From assembly GCA_963205015.1 (NCBI GenBank), contig CAUJKI010000020.1:1-40257 (forward strand): a stretch of 40,257 nucleotides of DNA, written 5' to 3'. Below, piece by piece: positions 39,035 through 40,257 of the stretch. Each line of letters opens with the position of its first letter. Position 1 is the stretch's first letter. The notes under the pieces are model-generated. The model searched no databases. It saw only the letters and a program-made list of their open reading frames with translations, and was not told where the DNA came from. This DNA comes from Pseudomonadota bacterium (lineage in GTDB: Bacteria; Pseudomonadota; Alphaproteobacteria; Rhizobiales; Hyphomicrobiaceae). A program made the translations under genes and the position numbers.

Positions 39035-39502
39035 ATGGGCGCGAGCATCAATACGGGCGGGGCAGGCAAGGCCGGCCGACGCAGCCGCGCGCGCCGCCAC
39101 GCGCCGATGAGCGAGATCAACGTCACGCCGTTCGTCGACGTCATGCTCGTGCTGCTCATCATCTTCATGGTCGCGGCGCCGCTGCTCACGGTCGGCGTAC
39201 CGCTGGAGCTGCCGCAGGCCAAGGGCAAGCAGCTCGAGGCCAACAAGGAGCCGATCGTGGTTTCGGTCAATGCCCGCGGCGAGGTCTATCTCGGCCAGGA
39301 GGAGCGGACAGCCATGCGTCTCGACGAGATCGGAACGCGGCTGACAGCCATTGCCGGCAACCGCGGTGGCTTCGACGAGCCGGTCTTCGTGCGCGGGGAC
39401 AAGGCTGTGAGCTATGGCGACATCGCCCGTGTGATGGGCCGCATCCGTGATGCCGGATTTCGCAAGATCTCCCTCGTGACGGAGGTGGAGGGCGGAGGCT
39501 GA
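39035..39502 (+). CDS. tolR: Tol-Pal system protein TolR (ExbD family)
   Basis: [76 protein letters not shown]. Confidence 0.94.
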   Translation: MGASINTGGAGKAGRRSRARRHAPMSEINVTPFVDVMLVLLIIFMVAAPLLTVGVPLELPQAKGKQLEANKEPIVVSVNARGEVYLGQEERTAMRLDEIGTRLTAIAGNRGGFDEPVFVRGDKAVSYGDIARVMGRIRDAGFRKISLVTEVEGGG

Positions 39503-39506
39503 GGCC

Positions 39507-40257
39507 GTGTATTTCGGGCTTCTCGTCTCGGTTCTGCTGCACGCGAGTCTGCTCGGCTGGACAATCGTGTCCATTCAATCGACGCCGGAGCTGAAGGCAC
39601 CGGTGATCGAGCCGATCGCCGTCGACATGATCTCGCCGTCCGAACTGACCCGCATCACCAAGGGCAGCCGCTCGGCGACGCTCAAGGAGGCGATGGCCAA
39701 GGAGAGCCCTACGAGCGATCCGACGCCCAAGGAGGCGCCGCGCCCACGCCCTCAGGTCGCTCCGCCGCCGCCACCTCCTCCGGCTCCCCAGGCCGAACCA
39801 ACACCCACACCTCCCGAGCCGGTCAAGCCGGCGCAGGCGGCGCCGCCCCCGCCGCCACCTCCCGCTCCGACGCCGCCGGCACCTGAACCCGATCGCGCTG
39901 CCCTCGAGCAGAAGCTTGCCGACCTCGCGCTCCAGCAGGCCGAGGAAGCCAAGCGCGCGGCCCAGGCCAAAGCGGAAGCCGAGGCGAAAGCCAAGGCCGA
40001 GGCCGACGCCAAGGCAAAGGCAGAAGCCGACGCGAAGGCGCACGCCGAAGCGGAGGCCAAAGCCAAGGCGGATGCCGAGGCAAAAGCCAGGGTCGAGGCG
40101 GAAGCGAAGGCCAAGGCGGAAGCCAAGCGCAAAGCCGACGAGGCCAAGCGTCAGGCCGAGATCAAGCGCAAGCAGGATGAAGCGCGCAAGAAAAAGCTCG
40201 CCGAGGAAAAGGCCAAGGCGCAGTTCAGTGCCGATCGCCTGTCCGCGCTCCTCGACA
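39507..40257 (+). CDS. tolA: Tol-Pal system protein TolA (partial, runs off window end)
   Basis: GTG start [53 protein letters not shown], Pro-rich then Ala/Lys/Glu-rich helix; read directly, no stop before the window end. Confidence 0.9.
   Translation, partial: MYFGLLVSVLLHASLLGWTIVSIQSTPELKAPVIEPIAVDMISPSELTRITKGSRSATLKEAMAKESPTSDPTPKEAPRPRPQVAPPPPPPPAPQAEPTPTPPEPVKPAQAAPPPPPPPAPTPPAPEPDRAALEQKLADLALQQAEEAKRAAQAKAEAEAKAKAEADAKAKAEADAKAHAEAEAKAKADAEAKARVEAEAKAKAEAKRKADEAKRQAEIKRKQDEARKKKLAEEKAKAQFSADRLSALLD
39949..40150 (+). repeat. Low-complexity AKAEA-type codon repeat within tolA
   Basis: Repeated gcc/gcg-aag-gcc/gca-gaa units encoding (A-K-A-E/D)n. Confidence 0.85.

Noticed and set aside
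38428-39270. 280-aa minus ORF opposite tolQ/tolR
   Set aside because: Antisense shadow of strongly conserved tol genes.
39949-40150. Dense short repeats that might be a CRISPR or tandem array
   Set aside because: Explained by the Ala/Lys/Glu-rich TolA helix coding sequence; no spacer structure.
1-40257. tRNA/rRNA genes, CRISPR arrays, IS transposases or an integrase
   Set aside because: None could be recognised by eye in the ORFs or intergenic regions; a tRNA att site for the element was therefore not claimed.

Overview
The window looks like alphaproteobacterial (Hyphomicrobiales-like) DNA and reads as four blocks. (1) 0.1-16.6 kb is a catabolic/uptake island: acyl-CoA ligase, aldehyde dehydrogenase, VOC protein, GlcD/GlcE/GlcF-type oxidase, an oppositely oriented five-gene peptide/nickel-type ABC importer, an AGPS-like FAD oxidase and a Nu-class-like GST. 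Three copies of a FadR-subfamily GntR-like half-site motif lie in its promoter regions. (2) 16.7-17.8 kb is a decayed patch holding a frameshifted TPR pseudogene and a pyruvate carboxylase C-terminal pseudogene that still shows the KMET biotin motif. (3) 17.9-28.7 kb is a LysR gene plus a complete trbBCDEJKLFGI-DUF2274 conjugation (T4SS) operon, with no coupling protein or relaxase visible. (4) 28.7-37.0 kb is a defense-like cargo region: a Gp37/Gp68 three-Cys protein with its TcmP partner, a membrane/coiled-coil protein, a PIN-domain protein, an amber-interrupted HEPN-like gene, and a two-gene short-Argonaute system (SIR2-APAZ plus short pAgo, SPARSA type). The window ends in the chromosomal tol locus (ybgC-tolQ-tolR-tolA). 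There, an intact YbgC is followed directly by a second, start-less, N-terminally truncated ybgC, which suggests the mobile DNA joined the chromosome at ybgC. The most interesting items are the four-gene TcmP/PIN candidate module, the SPARSA pair with its disrupted HEPN neighbour, and the tandem intact/truncated ybgC junction. All calls come from reading the supplied translations and sequence; no searches were run.
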